Notes under the pieces: model-generated
What the model saw: only the letters and a program-made list of their open reading frames with translations
Databases searched by the model: none
What the model was told of the DNA's origin: nothing
Part shown: positions 7,229 to 15,681 of the stretch, piece after piece
Position numbering within the stretch: the first letter of the stretch is position 1
Layout: each line of letters starts with the position of its first letter
Made by a program: the position numbers and the translations under genes
Assembly: GCF_019799965.1 (NCBI RefSeq)
Contig: NZ_JABGCJ010000010.1
Location: 1-64,000 of the forward strand
Direction: 5' to 3'
DNA: 64,000 bases
DNA from: Modestobacter italicus
Lineage (GTDB): Bacteria; Actinomycetota; Actinomycetes; Mycobacteriales; Geodermatophilaceae

Positions 7229-8146
7229 GTGCTCGCCCGACCGGACGCCGTTGCCGCCCTGCCGGCTGCTCCGGGCGTGTACCGCTTCCGGGACGACAGT
7301 GGCCGCGTGCTGTACGTCGGTCGGGCCGGAGAGCTGCGCCGCCGGGTCGGCTCCTACTGGGGCGACCTGCGGGACCGCCGCCACCTGCGGCGGATGATGC
7401 CCCGGGTCGCCCGGCTCGAGGCGCTGGTCTGCGACTCCGCGCACGAGGCGGCGTGGGCCGAACGCAACCTGCTCGAGCGGTCGCTGCCGCCGTGGAACCG
7501 GATCGTCGGCGGCTTCGAGGTGCCCGTCGTCATCCGCCTGGACCCCTCACCGGAGGCGCCGCGCCTCGAGCTCGCCTCATCGCACCGGTCGGCACCGGGT
7601 GTCCGCTGCTTCGGGCCCTACCTCGGGGCCCGCAAGGTGCAGCTGGCCGTGTCCGGACTGGAACGGCTGTACCCGATCAACCACGCCGCCCCCACCCGCA
7701 CCGCCGCCGAGCGGGAGCTGGCGCGGCTGCGCGGCGGGCAGGACGCCCCGGTCGCGCACCTCGCCAGCGCTGTGGCGTCCGTGCTGGACCGCGAGCCGAC
7801 AGCGGTCGCCGACACGCTGGCGGCGCTGGCCTCCCGGCGCGACGCCGCGGCGGGGTCGCAGGCCTACGAGGCCGCGGCCCGGCTCCAGGAGGAGATCGAG
7901 GCGGTCACGTGGGTGGTCGCGCCTCAGCGGGTCACCACGCTCGGCGAGGAAGGCGACCGGGACGTCACCGCCTGGGCGGACGACGTCCTCGTCCGGCTGC
8001 GGATCCGGAACGGCCGACTCCGTTCCTGGGAGCAGGAGACCTGCTCCCGGCCGGTGCCCGGCACCCGGGCGCCCGACGGGTGGGCGGCCTTCCTGCATCG
8101 CAACGCGGAACTGGCTGTTCGGCTGGCATCGCTGCCCGTCCGCTGA
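7229..8146 (+). CDS. UvrC/Cho-like GIY-YIG nuclease lacking the C-terminal nuclease half
   Basis: A 305-residue protein. Residues 14-45 carry the GIY-YIG signature in the form GVYRFRDDSGRVLYVGRA, followed by RRRVGSYW and a conserved Glu in AWAERNLLER, the catalytic layout of UvrC N-terminal nucleases. A UVR-like helical hairpin (about 205-235, QAYEAAARLQEEIEAV) follows. The RNase H-like 5'-incision and helix-hairpin-helix domains of full UvrC (about 600 residues or more) are absent; the length is that of E. coli Cho (295). A role as an auxiliary 3'-incision nuclease in excision repair is likely by family. The GTG at 7229 is the first start that includes the whole domain. Confidence 0.85.
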   Translation: MLARPDAVAALPAAPGVYRFRDDSGRVLYVGRAGELRRRVGSYWGDLRDRRHLRRMMPRVARLEALVCDSAHEAAWAERNLLERSLPPWNRIVGGFEVPVVIRLDPSPEAPRLELASSHRSAPGVRCFGPYLGARKVQLAVSGLERLYPINHAAPTRTAAERELARLRGGQDAPVAHLASAVASVLDREPTAVADTLAALASRRDAAAGSQAYEAAARLQEEIEAVTWVVAPQRVTTLGEEGDRDVTAWADDVLVRLRIRNGRLRSWEQETCSRPVPGTRAPDGWAAFLHRNAELAVRLASLPVR

Positions 8147-8285
8147 CCTGCTCCACCCCGAGGACGTGACCCACCCGGTGTCCGGGCGCCGCCGACCGTC
8201 GGAGCGTGCACGGTGGACGTGTGTCCCAGCCGTGCGGCCCACCGGGACACGGGCGACCTCATCGACCGGGCCATCGCCTCACGTC

Positions 8286-8441
8286 ATGCGATCAGTGCAG
8301 ATCACCCGCTTCGGCGGCCCCGAGGTCATGGACGTCGTCGACCTGCCCGACCCGGTCCCCGGCGACGGCGAGCAGCTCTTCGACATCTCCTCGGCCGGCG
8401 TCAACTTCGCCGACACCCACCACCGCCTGTCGGGCAACTGA
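8286..8441 (+). pseudogene. N-terminal fragment of a quinone oxidoreductase (partial duplicate of the gene at 14676)
   Basis: Fifty-one codons nearly identical to the start of the intact oxidoreductase at 14676: both begin MRSVQITRFGGPEV and continue through VDLPDPVP, FDIS and GVNFADTH, after which this copy reads HRLSGN and stops. The first 29 nt are identical. The similarity extends about 15 bp upstream (GGCCAT-GCCT-AC), but the -10 hexamer TAGCCT has become TCGCCT. The NAD(P)-binding and catalytic domains are missing. It is best read as a decaying partial duplication; a translated 51-residue peptide cannot be excluded. Confidence 0.8.
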
Positions 8442-8798
8442 ACTGACACGGCCGTGGGTTGCGGAACCGTAGGGCCCCGCCCTCAGCGACGCGGGCATCG
8501 ACCCTGCCGGGCGGGTCACACACTGGCAGCGGCGTTACGCGGTGGGGGGACGCGTTGTTCCCCGGACTGGCCGGTGCCGTCTCCCTGTGCGCCCGCGGGC
8601 TGCGCACGAGGACATGGCTGCGGTGCCCGGCCGGTCGCTCCGGGATCTGGTCGGCCCGTTCCTCCACTGACTCTCCGACTACAGCGAACGCAGTAGACGA
8701 GACCACCGCGCCAGGATGACGACGACCCACTGACCAGGCACGACCCTCGTGGAGTGAAGGACTGGGGCCCACCGGCCAGACATGCATCTGGCCTGACC
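8442..8798. other. Gene-poor stretch upstream of gtrA-like gene
   Basis: No reading frame here resembles a protein. The only structured element is a near-perfect 7-2-7 palindrome at 8680-8695, described separately. The region directly follows the truncated oxidoreductase copy and may be the eroded remainder of that locus, though no recognisable downstream oxidoreductase sequence is left. Confidence 0.5.
8680..8695. promoter_or_regulatory. 7-2-7 palindrome, third member of a motif set
   Basis: TACAGCG-AA-CGCAGTA differs by one base from the perfect TACTGCG-NN-CGCAGTA palindromes at 11849 and 11997. It lies 103 bp before the GtrA start, a similar distance to that between the 11997 site and the MMPL start (88 bp). 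The 7-2-7 architecture is the one used by NarL-type response regulators, and such a regulator is encoded nearby at 9719-10381. Confidence 0.5.
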
Positions 8799-9290
8799 AT
8801 GTCAACGAGTGCCGCGCGGCCCCCAGGCGAGCAGCGCGCCACCGCTGCGCAGACCCTCGCTCGGTCGAGGAGCGACCTCCTGCGCGCCGAGTTCCCGCGG
8901 TTCGTAGCGGTGGGCCTGGTCTCCAGCGCTGTCTACGGCGTGATCTTCATGCTGTTGAGCTCCTTCACCGACGCGCCACACCTGGTGGTCAACGTGGTGG
9001 CCACCGCGGACTCCGCCGTCCTGGGCAACGAGCTGCACCGTCGCTTCACCTTCCGCGCCGGCACCCCGGCGTCCGTGGCACGTGGCCAAGCCACCGGCCT
9101 GGGCATGGCCGCTGTCGGCCTGGTCATGAGCAGCCTGGCGTTGACCGGTTGGCAGTGGGTTGCCCCGGACGCCGGGGACGTGAGCTCCTTGTTGATCGCG
9201 TACGGGACCAACGGTCTCGTCGGTCTCGCCAACTTCGCGACCCAGCACACGGTGCTGCGCCCGCGTGCACGACCCAGCGGCGGTCGATGA
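8799..9290 (+). CDS. GtrA-family membrane protein
   Basis: A 163-residue protein with four membrane helices. The family signature is clear: FPRFVAVGLVSSAVYGVIF in helix 1 and NELHRRFTFR after helix 2, with GTNGLVGLANFATQHTVL in helix 4. GtrA-like proteins help move or modify lipid-linked sugars for cell-surface polysaccharides or teichoic-acid-like polymers. ATG 8799 gives the usual family length; a longer in-frame start at 8754 would add a non-conserved tail. A probable regulatory palindrome lies about 100 bp upstream. No glycosyltransferase gene is adjacent. Confidence 0.85.
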   Translation: MSTSAARPPGEQRATAAQTLARSRSDLLRAEFPRFVAVGLVSSAVYGVIFMLLSSFTDAPHLVVNVVATADSAVLGNELHRRFTFRAGTPASVARGQATGLGMAAVGLVMSSLALTGWQWVAPDAGDVSSLLIAYGTNGLVGLANFATQHTVLRPRARPSGGR

Positions 9291-9718
9291 GGAGATGGGG
9301 GCAAGGACACCGGGCTGGCCCGATGACCGCACCTCGCCGACCTGCGGAACCCGATCCGAGCCCTGCTGGCCCTCCGTGCCGTCATCCACCCCGAGCCGGG
9401 CAGCGACGGGGTGATCGGCAGCCCCGACTCCTGCGCGGCGCAGCAGCCGGATCCCGTCCGCCGAGACGACGTCTGACGGATTCGAACGACGGAGTCTGAG
9501 CGCAAGCTCCCCACGGGGTGACCGGGAGGTCTGACTGGGCCCGGGGGTCGAGTCAGCCCTCGCCAACGACCTCGGCGCAGACCCCGGCCAGCCGAGCAAG
9601 CGCCCGTTTCGCGTGGAGCGGACGGACACCATCGCGACACCCGACGACCACAGCACCCGGCGCCGTCAGCACCCCAGCTGAGTGGAGGTACCGCAGCCGT
9701 CATGGCCGCGCACCGGCT
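9291..9718. other. Non-coding stretch between gtrA-like and response-regulator genes
   Basis: I see no supported gene. A short open frame encoding LADLRNPIRALLALRAVIHP and ending near 9475 looks protein-like over about 45 residues, but it has no start, ribosome site or recognised family. It may be a remnant or chance. Confidence 0.4.
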
Positions 9719-10381
9719 TCAGGTCGGCTGGAGACCGGCGCGGATGGCCATGGCGACCAGCTGGCCGCGGTCCCGGGCACCGACCTTGGTCATGGCCCGG
9801 TTGGCGTGGGTCTTGACCGTGAACGGGGAGAGGAAGAACCGCTCGGCGATCTCGGCGTTGTCCAGCCCGGAGACGATCGCGGTGACGACCTCCCGCTCCC
9901 GTGGTGTCAGCTCAGCGAACCGGGCGGTCAGCACCGGGTCCAGGTCCACCGCCCGCTGCTGCACGACGTGGTCCACCACCGCACTGACCGCGGTGGGCGA
10001 CAGCGCTCGACTGCCGGCGGCGACCGCCAGGATCGCGTCGGTGAGCTCGGTGGGTCCCGCGCCCTTGCTGAGGAAGCCGTCGGCGCCGGCGCGCAACGCA
10101 CGCAGCACGTTCTCGTCCTGGTCGAACGTGGTGAGGACGAGGATCCGCAGCTGCTGCGGGGGGTGGGTGAGCCGGATGCGGCGGGTGGCCTCCACGCCGT
10201 CGATGCCGGGCATCCGGATGTCCATGAGGACGACGTCGGGCCGGACCTCGTCCACCTGCCGGAGGACGGCCAGCCCGTCCCCGGCCTCGGCCACCACCTC
10301 CAGGTCCTGGTGGGTGCCGATGATCGAGCGCAGCCCGGCCCGGATCATCTCCTGGTCGTCGACCACCATCACGCGGATCAC
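9719..10381 (-). CDS. NarL/LuxR-family response regulator
   Basis: A 220-residue two-component response regulator. The receiver domain (1-120) has the acidic pair at D8-D9, the phosphoacceptor D54 in VLMDIRMPG, and the conserved Lys near 104 in GFLSKGAGP. The C-terminal LuxR-type helix-turn-helix (about 150-212) reads LTPREREVVTAIVSGLDNAE then LSPFTVKTHANRAM. Its start overlaps the stop of the upstream histidine kinase by 4 bp, so the pair is one transcription unit. The nearby 7-2-7 palindromes are candidate binding sites, and the divergent MMPL transporter is the likely target. Confidence 0.93.
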   Translation of the reverse strand: MIRVMVVDDQEMIRAGLRSIIGTHQDLEVVAEAGDGLAVLRQVDEVRPDVVLMDIRMPGIDGVEATRRIRLTHPPQQLRILVLTTFDQDENVLRALRAGADGFLSKGAGPTELTDAILAVAAGSRALSPTAVSAVVDHVVQQRAVDLDPVLTARFAELTPREREVVTAIVSGLDNAEIAERFFLSPFTVKTHANRAMTKVGARDRGQLVAMAIRAGLQPT

Positions 10382-11556
10382 CGCAGGACCTCCTCGACGA
10401 CGGGCAGCGCCGCTCGGACCCGGAACGTACCGCGGTCGTTGGTCACCTCGAGTCGGCCGCCTGCGGCGGCAGCCCGCTCCCTCATGCCGATGAGGCCCTG
10501 GCCGATCCGGTCGGGATCCGAGGCCGGCGATGCGACCGCGTTGACCGCCTCGACGGTCACCGCAGGTCCGGCCACCTCGACGGCCAACCGCACCTGTCCG
10601 CGGCCGTACCGCTGGGCGTTGGTCAGCGCCTCCTGGGTGATCCGGTAGGCCGCTGCGCTGGTCTGCGGGGAGAGCTCGCGGGACAGGTCCCCGATGCAGG
10701 CGTCCACGTCCATGCCGGCGGCGCGGACCTTGTCCACCAGATCGGGGATTTCGTGGTGGCTGGCGACCGGGCCCGGAGGGACGCCGCCCGGGCCGGTGTG
10801 CAGCACGCTCAGGATCTCCTGGGTCTCCGCCAGCAGCGACTTCACGCTGCCGCGCGCGGCCACCAGGTGCTCCCGGGCGGGAGCGGCGGTGGCCGGCAGG
10901 TGCACCTCGGCGGCGCCCAGGTGCATGCTCACCACGGCGATCTCGTGTCCCAGGGTGTCGTGCAGGTCGTGGGCGATGCGCAACCGCTCCTCGGCGACGC
11001 TGCGCTGGACAGCGGCGTCCCGCCCGGCGACCGCCTCATGGGTGCGTTCCTGCAACGCGGCCCAGTACTGCTGCTGACCGCGGATCGCGCTGCCGGCAGC
11101 AGCTGCAGCGAACGCGGTCGTACCGGCGATCCAGGCGATCGGGTCGTCAAAGCCGAAGCTGCCCGCCGCCAGGCCCATGGCCAGGAAGTCGGCTGCACCG
11201 ATCACCACTGCGCACCACACCCCGGACAACCCGCGCAGACACAGCAGGAAGGCCCCGAACATGGACACCTGCCAGGCCACGATCGGCTCGACACCGGCCA
11301 CGGCGGCGACCAACGGTCCGGCTGCCAGGAGGCCCAGCCCCAGGACCGGGCGGCGATAGCCCAGGACGACCCCGGCTGCGCTCACCACCAGCGTGAGCAC
11401 CGCACCCACCGGCCGGTCGCTGAAGGGCGACGTCGCAACACCCGCAGCCAGGCTGGCGGCGATGACGATCGGGGTGGTCTTCTCCAGCAGCCGGGGCCTG
11501 CGCATCCACAGCGGCGGGGCGGGCAGCTCCGGCAGCTGGGCGGGGAACCTGCTCAC
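10378..11556 (-). CDS. Two-component sensor histidine kinase (HisKA_3 type)
   Basis: A 392-residue NarL-partner kinase. The N-terminal half has about five membrane helices and almost no extracellular loop, suggesting it senses within or at the membrane. The dimerisation/phosphoacceptor domain reads EERLRIAHDLHDTLGHE with the phosphorylated His199 in HDLHD; the ATPase part shows AYRITQEALTNAQRYG (N box) and GQGLIGMRERAAAAGG (G box). The GTG at 11556 follows GAGGATGA and gives the usual short N-terminus. Paired with the response regulator by a 4-bp overlap. Intramembrane-sensing kinases beside exporters often respond to cell-envelope antibiotics; this is inference here. Confidence 0.92.
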   Translation of the reverse strand: MSRFPAQLPELPAPPLWMRRPRLLEKTTPIVIAASLAAGVATSPFSDRPVGAVLTLVVSAAGVVLGYRRPVLGLGLLAAGPLVAAVAGVEPIVAWQVSMFGAFLLCLRGLSGVWCAVVIGAADFLAMGLAAGSFGFDDPIAWIAGTTAFAAAAAGSAIRGQQQYWAALQERTHEAVAGRDAAVQRSVAEERLRIAHDLHDTLGHEIAVVSMHLGAAEVHLPATAAPAREHLVAARGSVKSLLAETQEILSVLHTGPGGVPPGPVASHHEIPDLVDKVRAAGMDVDACIGDLSRELSPQTSAAAYRITQEALTNAQRYGRGQVRLAVEVAGPAVTVEAVNAVASPASDPDRIGQGLIGMRERAAAAGGRLEVTNDRGTFRVRAALPVVEEVLR

Positions 11557-11848
11557 CGGCTCATCCTCACACCAGCCCGCTGGCTCATGCCGGGGTTCGC
11601 GCCGTCCTGCACCCGACCGAGCTGGGTGTGCATCTCGCGTCCGCTCCTCTTCCATGTCAGCCCAGGAGCGTCAGCCGACGAGTCACCGAGCCCCCAGGAC
11701 CCGGTCATGACGACCGGCCTCCCCGCCATGCGCGCCGGGCGAGCCGGTCGGTGCCAGACCGTGCTGGCCGCGCCCACCGGACCTGCTGCTGCGCACATCG
11801 TCCAGCCTGGACGACGGTCCGTCGTCATCCGCACGCACCGGGTCCACC

Positions 11849-11864
11849 TACTGCGCTCGCAGTA
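11849..11864. promoter_or_regulatory. 7-2-7 palindrome, candidate NarL-type operator
   Basis: TACTGCG-CT-CGCAGTA is a perfect inverted repeat of two heptamers around 2 bp. It lies 292 bp from the kinase start and 236 bp from the MMPL start. Confidence 0.6.
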
Positions 11865-11996
11865 CGACACCGCGCCAACGGCACACGCCCACTCCTGCAG
11901 GCCTTCCCTCGGTCCGTCCACGGCACGGCTGCGCGGGCCGGGCAGGGCGGCGGGCCGCCCAGCTGGTCGGCCACCGCGAGAGCCACGGGCGAGGCG

Positions 11997-12012
11997 TACT
12001 GCGGACGCAGTA
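11997..12012. promoter_or_regulatory. 7-2-7 palindrome upstream of the MMPL gene
   Basis: TACTGCG-GA-CGCAGTA, the same heptamers as at 11849, ends 88 bp before the MMPL start codon. The position suits activation of the transporter promoter by the adjacent response regulator. Confidence 0.62.
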
Positions 12013-12100
12013 GGAGAAGTCGATCTGCTCGGACGATCCCATCGCAGCGAGGCGGCGGAAACCTGAGGTCCGATCTGCTCCCCTCCCCGAAAAGGACCTC

Positions 12101-14302
12101 ATGTCTACGTTCTTGTCCCGCCTGGGACGTCTCAGCGCCCGGTTCCGGTGGTTGGTGGTCGGCGCCTGGATCGCAGTCCTCGCCGCGCTCATCGGCGTCC
12201 TGGCGGTGGGGAGCAGTGGCGACTCCGCAGGCGAGGCAGAGGTCTCGGTCCCCGAGTCGCAGGCGTCGCTGGCGCTGGAGCGGCTGAACGCGGAGTTCCC
12301 GTCGGAGACCGACGCCGCCGGCGCGAGCCTTCAGCTGGTGTTCCACCCCGACGACGGCGCCGTCACCGACCCGTCGGTGGCGCAGGAGATCGCCGCGGTC
12401 CGCACCCAGGCCGAGAGCCTGCCGGGCGTGCAGTCCGTGAGTGATCCGCTGGACCCGGCTAGCCCCTACCTGGCTGCCGACGGCACGCTCGCCGTCGCGA
12501 CGATCACCTACGGTGAGCTGACCGAGGACGAACAGGTCGAGTTCTACGACGCCGCACTCGCGCTGCAGGAGAACGCACCCCCGGCGCTGGGGACCGAGCT
12601 CGGTGGCAACCTGGTCCCACTCGGCGCTCCCGAGCAGGGACCCGGTGAGGCTGTCGGGGTGATCGTGGCCTTCCTCGTACTGGCCTTGACCTTCGGCTCC
12701 CTGGTCACAGCCGGGGTGAACCTGCTGATCGCTGTCATCGGGGTCGGCGTCGGGCTCGTCGGCGTCCTGGCTTACGGCTCGTTGACCCCGATCGACGGCA
12801 ACAGCATCGTCCTCACCGCGATGCTCGGCCTCGCCGTCGGAATCGACTACAGCCTCTTCATCCTCTTCCGGTTCCGGAACGAACTCCGCGCCGGGCGGAC
12901 CGTCGATGACGCCATCGCCCGCGCCTCCGGTACGGCCGGGACCGCCGTCGTCTTCGCCGGCCTCACCGTGATCGTCGCCCTCGTCGCCTTCATGGTGGCC
13001 GACCTCAGCTTCATCACGCAGATGGGCGTCGCCGGCGCCTTCGGCGTCCTCGTGGCGGTCCTCCTGGCACTCACGCTGCTGCCGGCCATGATGCGGTTCC
13101 TCGGGATGCGCGCCCTGTCCAGGAAGCACCGGCAGGCCCTCGCCCGCGGCGAGCTGTTCGACGAGGAGCAGACCCAGCAGCGCGGGATCATGAGCCGTTG
13201 GGGCGGCTTCGTCGTCCAGCGGCCGGTCATCTCGCTGATCGGCGGGGTGCTGGTCCTGGTCGTGGCGGCCGTGCCGCTGCTGAGCATGAAGACGGCGTTC
13301 AGCGTGCCCGGCGGTGCGGACCCCACCTCGACCGAGCGCACGGCCTACGACCTCATCGTCGAGGAGTTCGGTGGCGTGCAGAGCCCGCTGATCGTCCTCG
13401 CCGAGGGCGACCAGGCCGCCACCCAGGCCGCCGCCGTCCAGGCCCAGCTCAGCGGCTACACCGGCGTGCGGAGCGTGGCGCCGGCGCAGATCAGCGCTGA
13501 CGGTGACACCGCTCGCCTCATCGTGATCCCGTCCGGCGGGCCGATCGACGACTCCACCGAGGACCTGGTGCACCAGATCCGCGACAACGCCGACAGCGTG
13601 TCCGGTGTGCACCTGGAGGTCACCGGCGAGACCGCGATCGGGATCGACCAGGACGAGCAGCTCAGGTCCGCGCTGATCAAGTACGTGATCGTGATCGTGT
13701 TCATCTCGATCTTGCTGCTGATCGTGCTCTTCCGGTCCCTGCTGATCCCGTTGGTCGCCACGCTGGGGTTCCTGCTCTCGGTCGGTGCGTCCTTCGGCGC
13801 CAGCGTGGCCGTGTTCCAGTGGGGTTGGCTCGACCCGCTCATCGCCGCCCCGCAGGGCGACCCGATGCTCAGCCTGCTCCCGCTCCTGCTGGTCGGCGTC
13901 CTGTTCGGCCTGGCCATGGACTACCAGGTGTTCCTGGTCTCGCGGATCCAGGAGATGTACCGCAAGGGCATGGACCCGAGGACCGCGATCCGGGAGGGCT
14001 TCGGACGGTCCGCTCCGGTGCTGGTCGCCGCCGCATCGATCATGGTCGTGGTCTTCGCCGGGTTCGCCACCAGCTCCTTCGCGGTCGGCGCCTCCATCGC
14101 CTTCGGGCTGATGGTCGGCGTGGCCGCTGACGCGTTCATCGTCCGGATGGTGCTGATGCCGGCCCTGCTGTCCCTGCTCGGCCGATCCGCGTGGTGGATG
14201 CCCCGCTGGCTGGACAAGGTCATCCCCGACGTCGACGTCGAGGGCCACTCCCTGGACAGCCACGAGCACGAGGCGCCCAAGCAGCCGGCAATGGCCAGCT
14301 GA
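12101..14302 (+). CDS. MMPL-family (RND) transporter
   Basis: A 733-residue inner-membrane exporter of the RND superfamily with the usual duplicated layout: a helix, an extracytoplasmic domain (about 45-175), a bundle of five helices, a second loop domain (about 400-530) and five more helices. Proton-relay Asp-Tyr pairs are present in both halves (GLAVGIDYSLFILFRFR and GLAMDYQVFLVSRIQ). Family members export lipids or drugs. AAAAGGA lies 6 nt before the ATG. It faces a two-component system across a region with paired palindromes, which suggests induction by the system. A terminator follows at 14314. Confidence 0.92.
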   Translation: MSTFLSRLGRLSARFRWLVVGAWIAVLAALIGVLAVGSSGDSAGEAEVSVPESQASLALERLNAEFPSETDAAGASLQLVFHPDDGAVTDPSVAQEIAAVRTQAESLPGVQSVSDPLDPASPYLAADGTLAVATITYGELTEDEQVEFYDAALALQENAPPALGTELGGNLVPLGAPEQGPGEAVGVIVAFLVLALTFGSLVTAGVNLLIAVIGVGVGLVGVLAYGSLTPIDGNSIVLTAMLGLAVGIDYSLFILFRFRNELRAGRTVDDAIARASGTAGTAVVFAGLTVIVALVAFMVADLSFITQMGVAGAFGVLVAVLLALTLLPAMMRFLGMRALSRKHRQALARGELFDEEQTQQRGIMSRWGGFVVQRPVISLIGGVLVLVVAAVPLLSMKTAFSVPGGADPTSTERTAYDLIVEEFGGVQSPLIVLAEGDQAATQAAAVQAQLSGYTGVRSVAPAQISADGDTARLIVIPSGGPIDDSTEDLVHQIRDNADSVSGVHLEVTGETAIGIDQDEQLRSALIKYVIVIVFISILLLIVLFRSLLIPLVATLGFLLSVGASFGASVAVFQWGWLDPLIAAPQGDPMLSLLPLLLVGVLFGLAMDYQVFLVSRIQEMYRKGMDPRTAIREGFGRSAPVLVAAASIMVVVFAGFATSSFAVGASIAFGLMVGVAADAFIVRMVLMPALLSLLGRSAWWMPRWLDKVIPDVDVEGHSLDSHEHEAPKQPAMAS

Positions 14303-14313
14303 CCGCAATCCCG

Positions 14314-14357
14314 CGACGACGGGGCCGCTACCGACCAGGTAGCGGCCTCCGTCGTCG
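14314..14357 (+). terminator. Terminator hairpin of the MMPL gene
   Basis: Arms CGACGACGGGGCCGCTAC and GTAGCGGCCTCCGTCGTCG pair over 18 bp with one bulged base and a 7-nt loop, starting 12 nt after the stop codon. Confidence 0.75.
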
Positions 14358-14662
14358 AGGCGGTCCGGCGTTCGTCCCACAGCGCTGGACATCGCCCTCG
14401 CCGGCATGCAACCCGACCCGGATGGTCTTGCTCGATGCGCCTCCGCGCCGACCGTCCCCGCCGCCGCGCCTGGCCATCGGGTCGTGGCCGTGAGCTCAGT
14501 CCTGTGCTCCTGGCTGGTCCTGGCCTCACCGGCACCCGTGCACTGCTCGGGGTCCCAGCCCTCGGGCTGTGGCCGGTGACTCCAGCCGCTCGGTACAGCC
14601 GCCGCCTGCTACCCCGGCTGCTCACCGTCTGGAGCACGGCCGACCGCCGGGCACACAGGCCA

Positions 14663-14668
14663 TAGCCT
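14663..14668 (+). promoter_or_regulatory. -10 element of the oxidoreductase gene (leaderless)
   Basis: TAGCCT lies 7 nt before the ATG at 14676, with no ribosome site. The truncated copy at 8286 has TCGCCT in the same place, consistent with a dead promoter there. Confidence 0.5.
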
Positions 14669-14675
14669 GACCGCC

Positions 14676-15647
14676 ATGCGATCAGTGCAGATCACCCGCT
14701 TCGGTGGCCCCGAGGTGTTGGACATCGTCGACCTCCCCGACCCCGTCCCCGCCGAAGGCCAGACACTCTTCGACATCAGCTCGTCCGGCGTCAATTTTGC
14801 GGACACACACCAGACCGAGGACAGCTACCTGGCCAAGCAGCAGCTCCCGCTGATCCCGGGCGCGGAGTTCGTCGGCACCCCGGCCGGCGGCGGCCAGCGG
14901 GTGGTCGGCCTGCTGCCTGGCGGCGGGTACGCCCAGAAGGTCGCCGCGCACCCGCGGCTGACCTGGCCGGTGCCCGATGGGGTGAGCGACGAGCAGGCGC
15001 TGGCCGTCGTCCTGCAGGGCGCCACCGCCTGGCACCTGTTGCGCACCTCCACCCACCTCTCCCCCGGCGAGTCCGTCGTCGTCATCGCCGGCGCCGGCGG
15101 GGTGGGCACGCTGGCGATCCAGCTGGCCAAGCACTGGGGCGCGGGCCGGGTCATCGCCACCGCCTCCAGCCCGGAGAAGCGCCAGCTTGCCGAGTCCCTG
15201 GGCGCGGACGCCACCGTCGACCCGGCGCTGGCCGAGGACGACCCGAAGACCTTCACCGCCGCCCTCCGCGAGGCCAACGGCGGGAAGAAGGTGGACATCG
15301 TGCTGGAGATGACCGGCGGCAACGTGTTCACCGGCTCGCTGTCGGCGCTGGCCCCGTTCGGCCGGCTGGCCGCCTACGGGATGGCCGGGCGTGAGGCCCC
15401 GGCCTCGGCCAGCGTCCCCGCGTTGATGGGCACCAGCCGGGCGGTCATCGGCTTCTGGCTGGCGCACTGCATGACCCGGCCGCAGATGATGGACGACGCG
15501 ATGACCGACCTGCTCGCGCTCACCGCGGCCGGCGACCTGCGCCCCATCGACGGCGGCCGCTACCCGCTGACCGCCGTCCGCGAGGCGCACCAGGACCTCC
15601 TCGCCCGCCGCACCACCGGCAAGCTCACCCTCGACCCCAGCCGCTGA
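14676..15647 (+). CDS. Zinc-independent quinone oxidoreductase (MDR/zeta-crystallin type)
   Basis: A 323-residue medium-chain reductase. The N-terminal GroES-like half begins MRSVQITRFGGPEVLDIVDL and has GVNFADTHQTEDSY where QOR proteins keep a Tyr/Asn site instead of zinc-binding Cys/His. The Rossmann half carries IAGAGGVGTLAIQLAKHWGA near 139-158. No zinc ligands are seen, as in NADPH:quinone reductases. It probably reduces quinones or reactive enones using NAD(P)H. A partial copy lies at 8286-8441. It ends beside a bidirectional hairpin shared with the convergent VWA gene. Confidence 0.9.
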   Translation: MRSVQITRFGGPEVLDIVDLPDPVPAEGQTLFDISSSGVNFADTHQTEDSYLAKQQLPLIPGAEFVGTPAGGGQRVVGLLPGGGYAQKVAAHPRLTWPVPDGVSDEQALAVVLQGATAWHLLRTSTHLSPGESVVVIAGAGGVGTLAIQLAKHWGAGRVIATASSPEKRQLAESLGADATVDPALAEDDPKTFTAALREANGGKKVDIVLEMTGGNVFTGSLSALAPFGRLAAYGMAGREAPASASVPALMGTSRAVIGFWLAHCMTRPQMMDDAMTDLLALTAAGDLRPIDGGRYPLTAVREAHQDLLARRTTGKLTLDPSR

Positions 15648-15653
15648 CGCCGG

Positions 15654-15681
15654 CGCCCCTCCCCTGCCGCGGGGAGGGGCG
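15654..15681. terminator. Bidirectional terminator between oxidoreductase and VWA genes
   Basis: CGCCCCTCCCC and GGGGAGGGGCG form an 11-bp perfect stem with a TGCCGC loop, filling the gap between two convergent stop codons (15647 and 15682). Confidence 0.8.

Larger units (their letters stand above)
11557..12100. other. Divergent regulatory region between kinase and MMPL genes
   Basis: A 544-bp region without a convincing gene. It holds two perfect 16-bp palindromes of the same 7-2-7 design (11849-11864 and 11997-12012), 148 bp apart. The length is unusual for this compact genome and suggests an elaborate promoter or a lost small gene. Confidence 0.55.
14303..14675. other. Non-coding stretch between MMPL and oxidoreductase genes
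   Basis: Contains the MMPL terminator (14314-14357) and, at its right end, the -10 element of the oxidoreductase promoter. I see no gene in the rest. Confidence 0.5.

Noticed and set aside
9476-9495. Possible tRNA T-arm (GTTCGAATC on the minus strand)
   Set aside because: The flanking bases do not form a T-stem, and no acceptor or anticodon arm could be found around it.
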